From: Rhodoferax sp.
GTDB lineage: Bacteria; Pseudomonadota; Gammaproteobacteria; Burkholderiales; Burkholderiaceae_C
Assembly: GCA_026224975.1 (NCBI GenBank)
Contig: JAMFRW010000113.1
Span: 1 to 37,106 of the forward strand
DNA length: 37,106 bases
Reading direction: 5' to 3'
In this document: positions 7,652-14,318 of the stretch, piece after piece
How the letters are laid out: the number at the start of each line of letters is the position of its first letter
Position numbering within the stretch: position 1 is the first letter of the stretch
Made by a program: the position numbers and the translations under genes
The notes under the pieces: generated by a model
The model's input: only the letters and a program-made list of their open reading frames with translations
Told to the model about the DNA's origin: nothing
The model's database searches: none

Positions 7652-9610
7652 TCATGCCGCCTTCCGCACGGCAGGAAACACCGCCGTATCCACGATCTGC
7701 AAATCGGCCGCCACCATCCCACTGCGCCCATCCTCGAACTTGACCGTGGTCTCGATGTATTGATGCGAGGCTCCGTCGTACAGCGCATCCACCAGCACCT
7801 GGTAGCGCTCGGCGATGAAGCCGCGGCGGACCTTGCGGGTGCGGGTGAGTTCGCCGTCGTCGGCATCGAGTTCCTTGTGCAGGATCAGGAAGCGGCTGAT
7901 CTGGGAGCCGGCGAGCATCTCGTCGAGCGCCAGGTCGGCGTTGACCTTTTGCACGCACTCGCGGATCAACTCGTAGACCTCGGGCTTCTGCGCCAGATCG
8001 GTGTAGCCGGCGTAGGGCAGGTTGCGTTTTTCGGCCCAGTTGCCGACGGCTTCGAAATCGATGTTGACGAAGGCGCAGACGGTCGCGCGCCGGTCGCCGA
8101 TGGCCACGGCTTCCTTGACATACGGGAAGAACTTGAGCTTGTTCTCCACGTACTTGGGCGCAAACATCGCACCATCGAAATCGCCACCCGCGAGCCGACC
8201 CACATCCTTCGCGCGATCGATGATCTTCAAATGGCCGCCCGCATCCAGAAAGCCCGCATCGCCGGTGTGATACCAGCCATCGGCCGTCAACACTTCGGCG
8301 GTGGCAGCAGGGTTCTTGTAGTACTCGCGCAGCAGGCCGGGCGACTTGACGAGAATCTCGCCAGCATCCGTGAGCTTGATCTGCACGCCGTCGATCGGCA
8401 CGCCGACGGTGTCGGAGCGGGCTTCGTGATCCGGCTGCAGGCAGACGAAGACGGCCGTTTCGGTCGAGCCGTACAACTGTTTCAGGTTGATGCCGATCGA
8501 GCGGTAGAAGCTGAAAAGATCCGGCCCGATCGCCTCGCCCGCCGTGTAGGCCACCCGCACGCGCGAGAGGCCCAGCGTGTTGCGGAGCGGCCCGTAGATC
8601 ACGAGGTTGCCAAGGGCATAACGCAGGCGATCGAGTGTGCCCACGGGCTTGCCATCCATCAGCTCCGGCCCCACACGGCGGGCGAGCGCCATGAAGTGGT
8701 GGAACAGCCATTTCTTGAGCCGCCCCGCGTCTTCCATGCGGATCATCACCGTCGTCAGCAGGCCCTCGAAGATGCGCGGCGGCGCGAAGTAATAGGTCGG
8801 GCCGATCTCGTTCAAATCGATCGTGACGGTCGCGGCAGACTCGGGGCAATTGACGACATAACCGCAGGCCAGCCACTGCGCGTAGGAGAAGATGTTCTGC
8901 CCGATCCACGCCGGCGGCAGGTAGGCCAGCACTTCTTCGCGCTCGGTGAGTTTGTCGAAGCGGGCGCCCGCTTGGGCACGGTCGATCAGCGTGGCGTGTG
9001 TGTGGACCACGCCCTTGGGGTTGCCGGTGGTGCCGGAGGTGAAGAACATCGCAGCCACATCGTGCGGCTGAGTCTGCTGCACCTGCGCGTCGAAGAAGCC
9101 CGGGTGCGCGGCGTTGTGGGCGCGGCCGGCTTCGATCAGCGCATCGAGCGGCGCCAGGCCAGGCTCGCTGTAATTGCGCAGTCCGCGCGGGTCATCGAAC
9201 CAGATGTGCGTGAGCTGTGGGCCGGCGGCCGGCAGCAGCGCACGCACTTCGAGCATCTTGTCGACCTGCTCCTGGTCTTCGACGATGGCAAAGGCGACTT
9301 CCGCATTGGTGATCGGGAAGACGAATTCACCCGCCACCGCGTCTTGATAAAGCGGCACCGGAATCGCACCCAGCGACTGCGCCGCGAGCATCGATGCATA
9401 GAGCCGCGGCCGGTTCTCGCCGATCACCACCAGATGCTGGCCGCGCTGCAAACCGGATTGCGCCAAGCCGCACGCCAGCTCGCGCACCAGCGTGGCGAGC
9501 GCGCGCCAGGTCAGCGTCTGCCAGATGCCGAACTCTTTTTCGCGCAGCGCCGCGGCCTCGGGGCGCTGTGAGGCGTGGTTCAGCAGGAGTTGGGCGAAGG
9601 TGGTCGGCAC
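7652..9610 (-). CDS. AMP-dependent acyl-CoA synthetase (long-chain-type)
   Basis: Cytoplasmic ligase of 652 aa that forms an acyl-adenylate and then an acyl-CoA. All core motifs are intact: A3 TSGTTGNPKG (191-200), A5 QLYGSTETAVF, A7 GWYHTGDAGFLD, A8-like KIIDRAKDVGRLAGGD and a late lysine region TRTRKVRRGF. Its size and insertion pattern match the long-chain/bubblegum-type synthetases rather than benzoate-CoA ligases, but chain length cannot be read from the sequence. It is the first gene of the leftward operon, so any imported acid would meet it first. The start codon is GTG at 9610-9608, chosen because translation gives the family opening PTTFAQLLLNHA. No clear ribosome site precedes it, so expression may be modest or the message nearly leaderless. 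It faces a Crp/Fnr-type regulator across an 82-bp gap. Confidence 0.92.
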   Translation of the reverse strand: MPTTFAQLLLNHASQRPEAAALREKEFGIWQTLTWRALATLVRELACGLAQSGLQRGQHLVVIGENRPRLYASMLAAQSLGAIPVPLYQDAVAGEFVFPITNAEVAFAIVEDQEQVDKMLEVRALLPAAGPQLTHIWFDDPRGLRNYSEPGLAPLDALIEAGRAHNAAHPGFFDAQVQQTQPHDVAAMFFTSGTTGNPKGVVHTHATLIDRAQAGARFDKLTEREEVLAYLPPAWIGQNIFSYAQWLACGYVVNCPESAATVTIDLNEIGPTYYFAPPRIFEGLLTTVMIRMEDAGRLKKWLFHHFMALARRVGPELMDGKPVGTLDRLRYALGNLVIYGPLRNTLGLSRVRVAYTAGEAIGPDLFSFYRSIGINLKQLYGSTETAVFVCLQPDHEARSDTVGVPIDGVQIKLTDAGEILVKSPGLLREYYKNPAATAEVLTADGWYHTGDAGFLDAGGHLKIIDRAKDVGRLAGGDFDGAMFAPKYVENKLKFFPYVKEAVAIGDRRATVCAFVNIDFEAVGNWAEKRNLPYAGYTDLAQKPEVYELIRECVQKVNADLALDEMLAGSQISRFLILHKELDADDGELTRTRKVRRGFIAERYQVLVDALYDGASHQYIETTVKFEDGRSGMVAADLQIVDTAVFPAVRKAA

Positions 9611-9633
9611 GGTGGTCGAATGTAGAAACTAGT

Positions 9634-9663
9634 TTGACGCCAAGTTGTCGTTCTGACGACAAT
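9634..9663 (+). promoter_or_regulatory. Candidate promoter of the Crp/Fnr-type regulator
   Basis: A TTGACG hexamer (9634-9639) lies 18 bp before GACAAT (9658-9663), matching the vegetative sigma factor consensus at five and four of six positions. The palindrome at 9645-9662 covers the spacer and most of the -10 box, so a protein bound there should block this promoter. The match is by eye only. Confidence 0.35.
9645..9662. promoter_or_regulatory. Candidate Crp/Fnr-type operator (perfect 7-bp inverted repeat)
   Basis: The sequence TTGTCGT-TCTG-ACGACAA is a perfect inverted repeat with 7-bp arms and a 4-bp spacer, 18 bp in all. Its TTG...CAA edges resemble the outer bases of Crp/Fnr family half sites. 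It lies almost exactly midway between the synthetase GTG (35 bp away) and the regulator TTG (30 bp away), the position expected for a shared operator of a divergent pair. That the neighbouring regulator binds it is inference. Confidence 0.55.
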
Positions 9664-9692
9664 CCTAGGGACATTCCCCTTCGGTCTTTCCC

Positions 9693-10454
9693 TTGACAAA
9701 CCTCGCCGCCTCGCCGTCCCCATCGCCCTTGCACGCGGTGCCGCTCTACCAGCGCGCGCGTGTTCCCGGCGCGGCCGAGCTGGCCAACATCGCCTGGCTG
9801 GCGCCACTCGATGCGCAAGAGCGCGCGGCGGTGATGAAGGACCTGAAGGTCGTGCAGGTGGCTCCCGGCGAACTGCTGTGCCGCGTCGGGCGGCCGGCGA
9901 CGTATTGGTTCGGCGTGATCGATGGCCTGCTGAAGATGAGCAACGACAGCGCGCTCGGCGTGCCCATCACTTTCACCGGCATGCCACCCGGGGGCTGGTT
10001 CGGCGAGGGCACGGTGATCAAGCGCGAGGTCTACCGCTACAACATTCAGGCGCTGCGCAAGAGCGTGGTGGCGGGGCTCGGCGTGGAGACCTTTCACTGG
10101 CTGCTCGACCGCAGCATCCCGTTCAACCGCTACATCACCAACCAGCTCAACGAGCGCCTCGGCCAGTTCATCGCCGCCCGCGAGATCGACCGCATGACCG
10201 ATGCCGATGCGCGCGTCGCCCGCAGTCTGGCCGCGCTCTTCCACCCGGTGCTCTACCCCGGCGTGGGCACGCTTTTGCGGATCACCCAGCAGGAGCTGGG
10301 CTACCTCGTCGGCCTCTCGCGCCAGCGTGTCAACGAGGCTTTGCAGGCGCTGCAGGACCATGGGCTGATCCGCGTCGAATATGGCGGCGTGCGGGTGCTG
10401 GACCTGGAAGGGTTGCGGCGGCATGTGCAGCGGGTGGCGGCTGCGCCGGCGTAG
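9693..10454 (+). CDS. Crp/Fnr-family transcriptional regulator
   Basis: A 253-residue regulator with an N-terminal cyclic-nucleotide-binding-like beta barrel (about 35-140) and a C-terminal Crp-type winged helix (about 190-240) whose recognition region reads ITQQELGYLVGLSRQRVNEAL. There is only one cysteine (about residue 63), so it lacks the iron-sulfur cluster of FNR. The barrel motif GGWFGEGTVIK resembles the cAMP phosphate-binding cassette of Crp, but the key arginine-serine pair is not evident, so the effector may be another small molecule, possibly an acyl-CoA or the transported acid. The start is TTG at 9693: an in-frame TAG at 9666 rules out a longer form, and no ATG is available before the barrel. 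It is divergent from the CoA-ligase/Liv operon with a palindrome between them, so local control and autoregulation are likely. Confidence 0.9.
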   Translation: MTNLAASPSPSPLHAVPLYQRARVPGAAELANIAWLAPLDAQERAAVMKDLKVVQVAPGELLCRVGRPATYWFGVIDGLLKMSNDSALGVPITFTGMPPGGWFGEGTVIKREVYRYNIQALRKSVVAGLGVETFHWLLDRSIPFNRYITNQLNERLGQFIAAREIDRMTDADARVARSLAALFHPVLYPGVGTLLRITQQELGYLVGLSRQRVNEALQALQDHGLIRVEYGGVRVLDLEGLRRHVQRVAAAPA

Positions 10455-10487
10455 CCCTCTACAGAACACTCAACCGCTTCAGGATAT

Positions 10488-11447
10488 TCAGCCGCTGCGC
10501 AAGGGGTTGCTGATGCCCGCCGCCACATGCCCGGCCGGCACATGCGGCGCGGCGTTTTCGATGTGGCCGGTCTGGTCGTCGAAGAAAAAATCGGGCTCGA
10601 ACTCGCGCAGGAATTCGCCCTTGGGCAGGCCGCCGAGGAACATGGCTTCGTCGACCTCGATGTCCCAATCCATCAGCGTGCGGATGGCGCGTTCGTGTGC
10701 CGGCGCGCTGCGCGCGGTGACGAGCGCGGTGCGGATGCGCATGCCTTGCGCCGGTTGGCGTTGCAGGCTTTGCAGCGCCAGCAGCAGCGGCTTGAAGGGG
10801 CCGGCCGCCAGCGGCGTGGCCGAGTGGTCGCGCTCGTGCGCCTGAAACGCATCGAGCCCGCCGCGCTGGAACACCTGCTCGGCCTCGTCGGAGAAGAGCA
10901 CGGCGTCGCCGTCGAACGCGATGCGCACCTCATGCGGGTGCGCGCTCGAGGCCCGCGCCGAATTCGGGTACACACGCGCCGCCGGCACGCCCGCGCCGAG
11001 AGCGGAGCGCACATCGGCCTCGTTGGTGGAGAGAAAGAGGTGCGCGTTCAGCGGCCGCAAATAGCGCCACGGCGATTCGCCCCGCGTGAACACGCCGCGC
11101 TGGATCGGCAATCCGTAGTGCTGCGCCGAGCGGAACACGCGCATGCCCGAGACCGGGTCGTTGCGCGAGAGGATGACGACTTCTACCCGCTGCACCGGCG
11201 CGACGATGGCCTCGCTCGAACTGGGCAGGGCACGCACATCGAGTGGCCCCGTCGCGTTGAACGCGAGCAATTTGTTGACGAGCGAGAAAGCCACTCCAGG
11301 CTTGGCCGCGTGGTCCAGCCGATCGAGCTGCAGCCGCATGTAGGCCCGGTCGTTGGTGGCTTCGAAGTGCTGGTTCTCTTCCTCGAAGTCGAACAGCGCG
11401 CGCGAGGAAATGGCGACGACAAGCTGACCATCGAGTGAAGTGGGCAT
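10488..11447 (-). CDS. 5'-nucleotidase (Pfam 5-nucleotidase, cytosolic type)
   Basis: Predicted cytosolic 5'-nucleotidase releasing phosphate from nucleoside monophosphates such as IMP or GMP. The family pattern is clear: VVAISSRALFDFEEEN at the N-terminus, VEVVILSRNDPVSGMRVF, AHLFLSTNEADVRSAL, the acidic motif IAFDGDAVLFSDEAE and the late IEVDEAMFLGGLPKGEFL and PDFFFDDQTGH segments. The acidic groups are expected to hold the magnesium ion of this haloacid-dehalogenase-like fold. The start ATG at 11447 gives 319 aa and the family opening MPTSLDGQLVVAI. Forty-seven more codons are open upstream but look non-coding. It converges with the Crp/Fnr gene, the two stops being 33 bp apart, so it is a separate unit. 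Confidence 0.9.
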   Translation of the reverse strand: MPTSLDGQLVVAISSRALFDFEEENQHFEATNDRAYMRLQLDRLDHAAKPGVAFSLVNKLLAFNATGPLDVRALPSSSEAIVAPVQRVEVVILSRNDPVSGMRVFRSAQHYGLPIQRGVFTRGESPWRYLRPLNAHLFLSTNEADVRSALGAGVPAARVYPNSARASSAHPHEVRIAFDGDAVLFSDEAEQVFQRGGLDAFQAHERDHSATPLAAGPFKPLLLALQSLQRQPAQGMRIRTALVTARSAPAHERAIRTLMDWDIEVDEAMFLGGLPKGEFLREFEPDFFFDDQTGHIENAAPHVPAGHVAAGISNPLRSG

Positions 11448-11578
11448 GCGGCCGATGATACGAGCGGCTCGTGGCGCAACGAATGAAACACAACCGGCCG
11501 CGCGCTGCAACGCAAGCGATACCGGCGCTCCCGAGACTGGCGGTATTCCATCGAAAAACCAACCGCCAGGAGCCCGCC

Positions 11579-11998
11579 GTGCACACAACTACCCCGACCT
11601 TCGCCAGCGCCTTCGCACTTTGGCGCAATGCAGCGCGCTCCGATGCGCCGGTCCGCGTCGACTTTTCCGACTTGGCGACGATGCCGATGCTCTACCGCAG
11701 CGAAGGTTTTGCCGAAGACCTGTGTGATGCGAAGCCGGTGTGGCGGGATGGGCCGGCGCCTGTGTCATTCGACGCGCCCCGTGCACCGCGCTTGTTGCGC
11801 CGCGTTGGGCCGCGTGTCTTTGGCGCGGCGCTGCTGGTGGCGCTTGCCGCTTGTGTCGGGCCGGAGGCTGCGCATCCCGTGCTTGCGCCGGTCGAGGCGT
11901 CGCCTTCGGTCACGGTTGTGGCGATGCCTGCGCCGCAGGTGCCTTTTGACGCGACGATGATCACGGGGGTGGAGACGGTGGGGGCTGCTGCTGAGTGA
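11579..11998 (+). CDS. Small single-helix membrane protein, unknown function
   Basis: A 139-residue protein that I cannot assign. Translation from GTG 11579, six bases after CAGGAG, gives VHTTTPTFASAFALWRNAAR. A soluble N-terminal part of about 75 residues is rich in charged and aromatic residues. A basic patch (RAPRLLRRVGPR) is followed by one hydrophobic segment, VFGAALLVALAACVGPE (about 82-98), and then a short Ala/Pro/Val-rich tail. The positive-inside rule predicts a cytoplasmic N-terminus and periplasmic tail. The L-A-A-C at the end of the helix resembles a lipobox but is far from the N-terminus, so it is unlikely to be a lipoprotein signal. The frame is also open upstream to 11471 without a better start. 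The inverted-repeat element at 12002 begins three bases after the stop codon. Confidence 0.55.
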   Translation: MHTTTPTFASAFALWRNAARSDAPVRVDFSDLATMPMLYRSEGFAEDLCDAKPVWRDGPAPVSFDAPRAPRLLRRVGPRVFGAALLVALAACVGPEAAHPVLAPVEASPSVTVVAMPAPQVPFDATMITGVETVGAAAE

Positions 11999-12001
11999 GT
12001 G

Positions 12002-12313
12002 GCGCGGCAGGGGGCGCCCGGCGGGGGCTCATGCTGTGGCGGTCGGCGGGTACGCCGACTGCACTGCGGTACTCGACTCGAGGTCACGTCGCCGAACTCA
12101 CTCTGCTCGCTTTGCTCGCGTCGTTCGAACAGCCGCGACGAGTCAGTTGACGAAGCGCGCAAGCGCGCCGACCTCAAGCCTGGCCTTGCAGGCCGCACCG
12201 GTCCTTACGGACCTTCCGTTCGCAAGGCACAACCGGTCCACTGGACCGTTTGTGTCCATGCTCACCTCCTCGTCGCCACAGGAATCGCCCCCACCGGGCG
12301 CCCCCTGCCGCGC
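12002..12313. repeat. 312-bp non-coding element bounded by imperfect inverted repeats
   Basis: This fills most of the only gap over 300 bp in the window (11999-12514). The left end 12002-12028 and right end 12287-12313 are reverse complements at 26 of 27 positions. A second matching 8-bp block lies inside them (CTGTGGCG at 12034-12041 against CGCCACAG at 12274-12281), so each arm is about 40 bp. Between the arms are smaller hairpins: GGTCC-TTAC-GGACC at 12200-12213 and CGGTCCA-C-TGGACCG at 12234-12248. No open frame in it looks like protein. It could be a MITE-like non-autonomous element or a large structured RNA. No clear target duplication was found. From 12314 to 12514 I see only the ribosome site of the next gene. 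Confidence 0.6.
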
Positions 12314-12514
12314 TGAACCATCGGCGGTTGTGGTTGGGAAGAGCCACTGCACGGGACTCCGCGTGTCCGGGCGCGCCTGAGCCGCTCAACGCACCAGCCG
12401 AAGCTGCAACATTCGAAACTGACCCATCCTCCATCTGAAGCGCCGCAGAAACAGCCGCCGCTCAAAGTCAAGGCTCCGAGCGCCCAGCCGCCCACCGATT
12501 CACGAGGCCACCCC

Positions 12515-13408
12515 ATGAACCACGATCACTCGATAGCCGAGCTCCCGCCGCACGCCAATCATTCGCCGCTGTTCGTCCGCAGCCGAGGCCACGGTGACGT
12601 CATCGTGTGCCTTCATTCGAGCACCGGCAGCCATGCGCAGTGGCGTGGCCTGGCCGATGTGCTGGCATGGCAGGGGCAGACGATCACGCCCGACCTGCAC
12701 GGCCATGGCCGCAGCCCCGCGTGGCCGCGCGATCGGGCGAACACGCTGCAGGTCGATGCACGCGGAGTCGTGACCGCGCTGAACGCTTGCCGTGAACCCG
12801 GCGGCGCGCAGGGCTTTCACCTTGTCGGGCATTCGTATGGTGGCGCGGTGGCGTTGCAGATCGCGCTCGATCATCCGCGCCTCGTCAAGTCGCTGACACT
12901 GTACGAGCCGGCGGCCTTCGGCGTGCTGTGGATGATGGGCCCGTGCGAGGCGGAGCAGGACGAGATCGAGGACATCGCCGATTCGGTGGCCGCGCTGGTG
13001 CGCATCGGCGAGTTCGAAGGCGCGGCGCGCATCTTCGTGGGTTACTGGGGCGGGCCGCTGGCGTGGGAAGCGATGGTGCCGGCGCAGCGGGCGACGGTCA
13101 TCGCCCGCATGCCGACGGTGCCGCGACACTTCGATGCGCTGTTTCGCGGCACCTGGAGCGCGCGCTCGCTGAGCTCGCTGGCGATGCCGATCCTGTTGAT
13201 GCATGGCAGCCAGACCCGCGCGCCGGCGCGCCGTGCGGCGGAGTTGCTGGCCGAAGCGCTGCCGCACGCGCGCTGCACCGAGTTCACCGGCTTGGGGCAT
13301 CTGGGGCCGATGACACACGCCGCACCCGTCGATGCCGCCATCGCCGCTCACCTCGCCGCGAGCGGCCTGGCTCAGCAGTCGGCGCAGGTCGAAATGGCTT
13401 CTACTTGA
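12515..13408 (+). CDS. Alpha/beta-hydrolase fold protein
   Basis: Predicted cytoplasmic hydrolase of 297 aa. The nucleophile elbow GHSYGG places the serine at about residue 107, and the catalytic histidine is probably H262 in GLGHLGPMT. The oxyanion-loop region reads LHSSTGSH (about 33-40) in place of the more common H-G-x-P, and DLHGHGRS is the standard following strand. Where most relatives have an acidic residue in the G-x-x-D turn after strand six or seven, this protein has HGSQTRAP (about 230-237). The acid may instead be E131 in LTLYEPAAF. The start ATG at 12515 follows GAGG by about seven bases. Substrate unknown. It precedes the two-component genes on the same strand with a 151-bp gap, so co-transcription is possible but not evident. 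Confidence 0.85.
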   Translation: MNHDHSIAELPPHANHSPLFVRSRGHGDVIVCLHSSTGSHAQWRGLADVLAWQGQTITPDLHGHGRSPAWPRDRANTLQVDARGVVTALNACREPGGAQGFHLVGHSYGGAVALQIALDHPRLVKSLTLYEPAAFGVLWMMGPCEAEQDEIEDIADSVAALVRIGEFEGAARIFVGYWGGPLAWEAMVPAQRATVIARMPTVPRHFDALFRGTWSARSLSSLAMPILLMHGSQTRAPARRAAELLAEALPHARCTEFTGLGHLGPMTHAAPVDAAIAAHLAASGLAQQSAQVEMAST

Positions 13409-13559
13409 GGTCGCCATGAGCACTTTTTGTCTCGGCCCAAACCTTGCCGCCACCTGGTTCGGCTTCCCGTCGCCACCCGTGAACGCACCCAGCCATGCAC
13501 CCCGTTTTGCTCACGCGCCGATACACTCCCCGCTCACCCAATCCCCGGGAGTGCACGCG

Positions 13560-14318
13560 ATGACCCAGGCCGATGGCGCCGCAAGCCCTGTGGTGCTGGT
13601 GGTTGACGACGAGCCCGAGTTGCGCTCGCTGCTCGCCGAATATTTCGGCCGCCATGGCTTCACCGTTCGCACCGCCGCCGACGCGGCCGGCGCGCGCATT
13701 GCCGTCGCCGAGCAGGCACCCGCGCTCGCCATCCTCGACATCAACATGCCCGGCGAAAACGGCCTCTCGCTGGCGCGCTTTCTGCGCGAGGCCCACCCGC
13801 ACATCGGTTTGATGATGTTGACGACGGCGGGCGAATCGGTGGACCGCATCGTGGGCCTCGAACTCGGTGCCGACGATTACCTGCCCAAGCCTTTCGAGAT
13901 GCGCGAGCTGCTGGCGCGTGTGCGCGCGGTGCTGCGCCGTGTGGTCATGCCCGCGCCGCTATCAACCGCAGTGCCGGCGCCAGCCGCATCGGCCAACACG
14001 CGCCGCGTCGCCTTCGGCGCCTGCCTGCTCGATCTCGACGAGCGCCGCTTGCTCGGCACCGATGGCGCTGACATCGAGATCAGCGCCGCCGAGTTCGACC
14101 TGCTCGCGCTCTTTGCGCGCCACCCCAACCGGCCGCTCAACCGCGACCAGATCATGGAGCAGGCGCACAACCGCGGCTGGGATGTGTTCGACCGTTCGAT
14201 AGATCTGCGCATCATGCGCTTGCGCCGCAAGATCGAGCGCAATCCCGACAAGCCCGAACTGATCAAGACCGTGCGCAACGTGGGCTATGTGTTCGTCCCG
14301 GCGGGCGGCTCGGTATGA
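13560..14318 (+). CDS. OmpR-family response regulator
   Basis: A 252-residue response regulator with a receiver domain (about 10-125) and a winged-helix OmpR/PhoB output domain (about 150-245). Receiver landmarks are the acidic pair D16-D17, phospho-acceptor D60 in LAILDINMPG, T88 and K110 in YLPKPF. The output domain reads LTD-like ISAAEFDLLALFARHPNRPLNRDQI then RSIDLRIMRLRRKIERNPDKPELIKTVRNVGYVF, which is typical. An Ala/Pro-rich linker joins the two. The start is ATG 13560, eight bases after GGGAG; the frame is open for 76 further codons upstream, but these overlap the previous gene's end and look unlike protein. The stop overlaps the kinase start by ATGA, so the pair is translationally coupled. 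Confidence 0.95.
   Translation: MTQADGAASPVVLVVDDEPELRSLLAEYFGRHGFTVRTAADAAGARIAVAEQAPALAILDINMPGENGLSLARFLREAHPHIGLMMLTTAGESVDRIVGLELGADDYLPKPFEMRELLARVRAVLRRVVMPAPLSTAVPAPAASANTRRVAFGACLLDLDERRLLGTDGADIEISAAEFDLLALFARHPNRPLNRDQIMEQAHNRGWDVFDRSIDLRIMRLRRKIERNPDKPELIKTVRNVGYVFVPAGGSV

Noticed and set aside
5935-9571. Two long plus-strand frames of 568 and 603 codons
   Set aside because: Antisense to livH/livG and to the acyl-CoA synthetase. Composition is the same codon-complement type, with no recognisable motif.
11818-11880. Lipoprotein signal (LAAC) in the small membrane protein
   Set aside because: The cysteine is about 95 residues from the start, too far for a lipoprotein signal peptide unless a much later start is used, and none has a ribosome site.
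12002-12313. Insertion sequence with transposase
   Set aside because: No open frame inside resembles a transposase and no flanking target duplication was found; kept as a non-autonomous or RNA candidate.
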